64,000 nt of DNA from Photorhabdus caribbeanensis (GTDB lineage Bacteria > Pseudomonadota > Gammaproteobacteria > Enterobacterales > Enterobacteriaceae), in assembly GCF_018448885.1 (NCBI RefSeq), contig NZ_RCWB01000013.1, forward strand, positions 53,556 through 117,555, in the 5' to 3' direction. Positions 60,480-64,000 of the stretch are shown here, piece after piece. The notes under the pieces were generated by a model. The model made no database searches. It was not told where the DNA came from and worked only from the letters and a program-made list of their open reading frames with translations. Made by a program: the position numbers and the translations under genes. The number at the start of each line of letters is the position of its first letter. Position 1 is the stretch's first letter.

Positions 60480-60513
60480 GGGCAAATTTTATTCACTGCA
60501 AAACAGCAACCCG

Positions 60514-60540
60514 CCTGTCCTCCGCGCCGACGGAGGCAGG
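60514..60540. repeat. GC-rich hairpin between tssM and vasL
   Basis: CCTGTCCTCCG and CGGAGGCAGG form a 10-base-pair stem with one bulged T and a six-base loop. It is followed by TTAAAGGATG rather than a T-run, so it is more likely an RNA-processing or attenuating structure than a terminator. Confidence 0.5.
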
Positions 60541-60557
60541 TTAAAGGATGAACAGCC

Positions 60558-61898
60558 ATGAGTGAACGCCCTGAAAACCTGATTATCCGCGCCGGCAGCA
60601 ACCCGATGAATCTGCCGGCGTTCACGGCCATACGCGAAGAAATTAACAAAATCAACCACCCGTCTCAGCCGGCAGTGAACTGGCCGCTTATCGAATCCCT
60701 GGCCCTGACGCTGTTTCGCTCCCACGGCGTCGATTTGCAAAGCGCGATTTACTACACCCTGGCCCGGATGCAGCTCAGCGGCCTGGCGGGGTTTACCGAA
60801 GGCTGTGAACTGCTGGCCGGGGTGATGGTCAGCCAGTGGGATGAACTGTGGCCGCCGCAGCCGTCGGTCCGCACCGACCTGCTGGACTGGTTTAACACCC
60901 GCTGCGGCAACGCCTTACGCCAGCACGATTACACCGCCCGCGACCTGCGGATGATTTACCGGGCCGAGCGGGCCTTACAGCTGATAGTCGACCGGCTCCA
61001 GCAGTCCGACCTGAAACGCCTGCCGAAGGTCGAAAACCTGCTGTGGTTCTTCCAGAACACCGCCAAAAAACTGGAACAGACCCGCATCCTGCCCAAACCC
61101 GCCGCCAAACCCGTGCAGATGCCGCCGCTGGTTTACCTCGCCAGCACCGAACCGGCGCCGTCTGAACCGGACACCGGCGACGACGCGGGATATGCCCCCT
61201 CTCAGCCGAAAGTCCAGGTCCGTTTCCCTGCGCCGCCCCCGCGGCCGATGAGCGCGCTACAGGGGTTTGGCCTGGGTCTCTTACTGGGCGTGTTTGTCCT
61301 GACCGGCAGCTGGCTGGGACTTTACCGGCCGCTGCAACAGCAATTCACGGCCCTGACTGACACCCCGGACGGGGCCAGACTGGCCTGGCTGTCCCACCCA
61401 GACCTGACAACCTATGCCCGGCAGTTAACCCAGTTAGCGGACACCTCCCCGCTGGTGGTGCTGCAACAGGCTGAGCAGCTGACCGACAGGGCACAAAAAA
61501 CCTGGCCGCAGGACCGCCGGCAGCAGCAGGAAACGCAGCGCTGGCAGCAGTTACAGTCCATCCGGCTGGAAAACGCGCCGGTCTCCGGCAGCTGGCAGCA
61601 GACCCGGCATCAGCTCCAGTTACTGGCGGACAAAATCCTGGAGCAGGAGCGCAACCGGGGCAGTTTCACCCTCTCTTACCTGAAAACGGCGATTTACCAA
61701 ATCCAGCACAGCCACAACCGTGACGTCCCGCTGGAAGAGCTGCTGCGCCAGCTTTCCGCCGCCGTCGAACAGGGACAGACCGTCTCACCGGCGCTGATAA
61801 AAAAGACCGACGACCGGTTTAACGCCCTGCTCAGCCAGTATTACGCGTTGCAGCACGCCGCCGGGCTGACCCCACTCCCCGGGCCGCCCCGCCCGTAA
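60558..61898 (+). CDS. vasL: VasL, ImpA-domain T6SS protein with a membrane segment
   Basis: A second ImpA_N-domain protein, 446 residues, of the VasL/TagA group. The ImpA_N part covers residues about 15-130 (PAFTAIREEINKINHP, FRSHGVDLQSAIYYTLARM), followed by a Pro-rich linker, a transmembrane segment near 235-252 (LQGFGLGLLLGVFVLTGSWL) and a charged, Gln-rich C-terminal domain. In relatives such proteins anchor or cap the extending sheath at the membrane. Lies downstream of tssM in the V. cholerae order; possible AAAGGATG ribosome site. Confidence 0.88.
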   Translation: MSERPENLIIRAGSNPMNLPAFTAIREEINKINHPSQPAVNWPLIESLALTLFRSHGVDLQSAIYYTLARMQLSGLAGFTEGCELLAGVMVSQWDELWPPQPSVRTDLLDWFNTRCGNALRQHDYTARDLRMIYRAERALQLIVDRLQQSDLKRLPKVENLLWFFQNTAKKLEQTRILPKPAAKPVQMPPLVYLASTEPAPSEPDTGDDAGYAPSQPKVQVRFPAPPPRPMSALQGFGLGLLLGVFVLTGSWLGLYRPLQQQFTALTDTPDGARLAWLSHPDLTTYARQLTQLADTSPLVVLQQAEQLTDRAQKTWPQDRRQQQETQRWQQLQSIRLENAPVSGSWQQTRHQLQLLADKILEQERNRGSFTLSYLKTAIYQIQHSHNRDVPLEELLRQLSAAVEQGQTVSPALIKKTDDRFNALLSQYYALQHAAGLTPLPGPPRP

Positions 61899-61919
61899 AT
61901 TCAGAGAAGGAACCCTTAT

Positions 61920-63815
61920 ATGTCATTTCAGAAAAAAACCGCCGGCGCCGCCAGCCTCGCTCAGCAAATCGCTGACCGGCTGAGTCCCCAAAGCGCCGGC
62001 GGGTTACAGTTTACCCTCACCGCCGGCGGACTGCCGCCGCACACCTTCGTGGTGGCCGGCTTTACCCTGCACGAGGCCCTCTCCACCCCGTTCACGCTGA
62101 CCGTCAGTTTAGCCAGTGCCGACCCGGCCATTGATTTCGCCGCCGTCCTCGACAAAAGCGCCACCCTCACCATCCTGCGCGCCGGCAAAGTCGAGCGCAC
62201 CGTCACCGGCATGGTCGCCAGTTTTGTCCAGGGCAATACCGGCAAACATCAGACCCGCTATGACATGACGGTCCGGCCCGATATGTGGCGCGCCACCCTG
62301 CGCCAGAATGCCCGGATTTTTCAGCAGCAGGATATCAAAACCATCCTCACCACCCTGCTGAAAGAGAACGGCGTCCGGGATGTGGCGTTCAGTCTGCGCA
62401 ATCCCCACCCGGAACGGGAGTTCTGCGTCCAGTACCGCGAAACCGATTTTGACTTTCTGCAACGCCTGACCGCCGAAGAAGGGATTTTTTACTTCTTTGA
62501 ATTCACCGGCAATAAAAACACCCTTGTGTTTGCCGACGATGCGGGCTCTGTCGTCAAAGGCCCGGTGCTGCCCTATCACCCCGAAGACGCTGAACAGGCC
62601 CAGCAGCTGTGCATTACCCGGCTGACCCGCCAGGCGCAGGTACGGCCGGCGGTGGTCGAGCTCAAAGATTACACCTTCAAAAACCCGGCCTGGGCGGCGG
62701 AGTTCCGTCATCAGATGCGGGAGCAGGACCTCCAGCATACCGGCTATGAACACTTCGATTTTCCCGGCCGCTTCAAAGACGAACAGCACGGCGCCGACTT
62801 CACCCGCTACCGGCTGGAAGCCCTGCGCAACAATGCCCTGACCGGTGACGGTGAAAGTAATGCCGCGACGATGCAGCCCGGCGTGCTGTTCACCCTGACT
62901 CATCATCCCCGGCCCGACCTCAACCGGCTCTGGCAGCTGGTCAGCGTCACCCACCGGGGCAGCCAGCCGCAGGCGCTGGAACAGACGGCCGGAGAGAGCG
63001 GCACCGTGATGAGCAACGACTTCACCTTCATTCCCTATAACCAGCACTGGCGCCCGGCCCCGCTACCCAAACCGGCGATGGACGGCCCGCAGATTGCCAA
63101 AGTGGTGGGCCCGGCGGGCGAAGAAATCTACTGCGACCCGTACGGCCGTATCCGCCTGCAATTCCTCTGGGACCGCTACGGCCAGAGTAACGACCACAGC
63201 TCCTGCTGGATACGCGTCACCCAGCCCTGGGCCGGGCAGGGCTGGGGCATGCTGGCGATACCGCGGATTGGGCAGGAAGTGGTGGTGGACTTTCTTAACG
63301 GCGACCCGGACCAGCCGATTGTCACCGGGCGCACCTACCATGCCAGCAATCTCCCGCCGGGAGCTCTGCCCGGCAGCAAAACCCAGATGGCCTTTCGCTC
63401 CAAAACCCACAAAGGGGAAGGCTACAACGAACTGCGCTTCGAGGATGCCAAAGGCAGTGAGGAGCTGGCGCTGCATGCCCAGCGGGACATGAACACCGTC
63501 GTGCTCAATAACCGCGAAACCCGGGTCATGAACGACCACACCGAAAGCATCGGCCATAATCAGATGCTGTCGGTCAGAAACGACCGCCACAAAGAGGTGA
63601 CAGGCAATGAAGTCAGCGCTATCACCGGCCTGCGTCAAATCACGGTCGAAAAAGACAGCCTGCTGAACGTCAAAAATAACATCCAGATACATGCCCAGGC
63701 GGGAGGTATCGAAATTGCGACGGCCGGCGGCAGCATCACCATCGACAATGCTGGCAATATCAGCATTCAGGGCGCCAATATCACCATCAATGGCAAACAG
63801 GTCAATGTGAACTGA
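61920..63815 (+). CDS. vgrG: VgrG (TssI), spike protein
   Basis: Trimeric puncturing spike that carries effectors, 631 residues. The gp27-like N-terminal part (FVVAGFTLHEALSTPFTLTVSLAS, EFCVQYRETDFDFLQRLTAEEGIFYFFEF) precedes the gp5-like OB domain (DPYGRIRLQFLWDRYG, WIRVTQPWAGQGWGMLAIPRIGQEVVVDFLNGDPDQP) and a repetitive beta-helix end. There is no C-terminal toxin domain, so effectors should bind the tip through PAAR/Rhs partners. GAAGGAA ribosome site; strong GC-rich codon use. Confidence 0.96.
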   Translation: MSFQKKTAGAASLAQQIADRLSPQSAGGLQFTLTAGGLPPHTFVVAGFTLHEALSTPFTLTVSLASADPAIDFAAVLDKSATLTILRAGKVERTVTGMVASFVQGNTGKHQTRYDMTVRPDMWRATLRQNARIFQQQDIKTILTTLLKENGVRDVAFSLRNPHPEREFCVQYRETDFDFLQRLTAEEGIFYFFEFTGNKNTLVFADDAGSVVKGPVLPYHPEDAEQAQQLCITRLTRQAQVRPAVVELKDYTFKNPAWAAEFRHQMREQDLQHTGYEHFDFPGRFKDEQHGADFTRYRLEALRNNALTGDGESNAATMQPGVLFTLTHHPRPDLNRLWQLVSVTHRGSQPQALEQTAGESGTVMSNDFTFIPYNQHWRPAPLPKPAMDGPQIAKVVGPAGEEIYCDPYGRIRLQFLWDRYGQSNDHSSCWIRVTQPWAGQGWGMLAIPRIGQEVVVDFLNGDPDQPIVTGRTYHASNLPPGALPGSKTQMAFRSKTHKGEGYNELRFEDAKGSEELALHAQRDMNTVVLNNRETRVMNDHTESIGHNQMLSVRNDRHKEVTGNEVSAITGLRQITVEKDSLLNVKNNIQIHAQAGGIEIATAGGSITIDNAGNISIQGANITINGKQVNVN

Positions 63816-63862
63816 CCGCGGCTGACTATCAACTTATTATTTCAATCAACAACGGAAAAAGC

Positions 63863-64000
63863 ATGGAAAACATAACCTATCAGATGAATGAAGGCTCACT
63901 GGCTATCCCGGACAACTGGCGGGATGAATCCATGAATGTATTTGTGCTGCCGGACGACAGCGGCATCAATCTGGTGGTCAGCCGCACCCCGGTCCCCGCC
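63863..64000 (+). CDS. N-terminal part of a DUF1795/EagR-type T6SS chaperone (partial)
   Basis: The first 46 residues of a gene that runs off the window edge. MNEGSLAIPDNWRDESMNVF and VVSRTPVPA are the pattern of DUF1795/EagR proteins, the chaperones that load Rhs-type effectors onto VgrG. The location directly after vgrG fits. It predicts a PAAR/Rhs-type toxin gene and immunity gene just beyond the right edge. Confidence 0.8.
   Translation, partial: MENITYQMNEGSLAIPDNWRDESMNVFVLPDDSGINLVVSRTPVPA

Noticed and set aside
59553..60485. 310-codon minus-strand frame opposite tssM, and similar frames opposite vgrG at 62109-63047 and 63063-63692
   Set aside because: They are mirror frames of GC-rich coding sequence, with no ribosome site and no known family.

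Overview
The window looks like a chromosome segment of an insect-associated enterobacterium, most likely Photorhabdus or a close relative in Morganellaceae. The evidence is Enterobacterales-type gene order around crp, polA/spf, dsbA and gor, base composition of about 40-45% GC over the core genes, a tauABCD operon, RCC1-like repeat proteins and a large type VI secretion locus. The genus is inferred from gene content and order; no database was searched.

Bases 1-9591 are the end of an SXT/R391/IncC-family conjugative element. They hold the mating-pair genes traF-traH-traG, a small membrane protein in the position of the entry-exclusion gene eex, and an operon of a Ner-like DNA-binding protein, a lytic transglycosylase and SetD/SetC (FlhD/FlhC-like) master activators. 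A palindrome of the type bound by AcaCD/SetCD activators lies upstream of traF, so activator and target are both in view. No integrase, repressor (setR) or attachment site could be identified; the element stops somewhere in the 412 bases before murQ.

Bases 10004-24614 are mostly core metabolism. murQ-murP import and open N-acetylmuramic acid. tauABCD takes up taurine and releases its sulfur as sulfite. A LysE-type exporter, yheT-yheU-prkB, yhfA, crp, argD, pabA, a small YcgJ-like secreted protein, ppiA and engB follow. The Spot 42 RNA gene (spf) lies between engB and polA, as in E. coli. Two RCC1-like repeat genes, a long and a minimal version with the same ends, have been inserted between spf and polA.

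Bases 30289-34324 hold a three-gene cassette between polA and dsbA: a small HTH-like protein, a TrlF-type PHP/SMC-like ATPase and an AlbA_2 (Schlafen-type)/GHKL ATPase protein. It looks like a nucleic-acid-sensing or defence system and is the best candidate here for an under-described system. Core genes resume with dsbA, srkA (next to a possible yihD remnant), mobA-mobB, gor and rlmJ.

Bases 40685-64000 are a type VI secretion locus in the same order as the Vibrio cholerae VCA0107-0123 cluster: a divergent hcp, then tssB-C-E-F-G-tagH-J-K-L-clpV, a VasH-like regulator without its AAA+ domain, vasI, tssA, tssM, vasL, vgrG and the start of an EagR-type chaperone that predicts an Rhs-type effector beyond the window. 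Base composition rises from about 45% GC in tssB-clpV to over 60% in tssM-vgrG, which suggests a mosaic origin.
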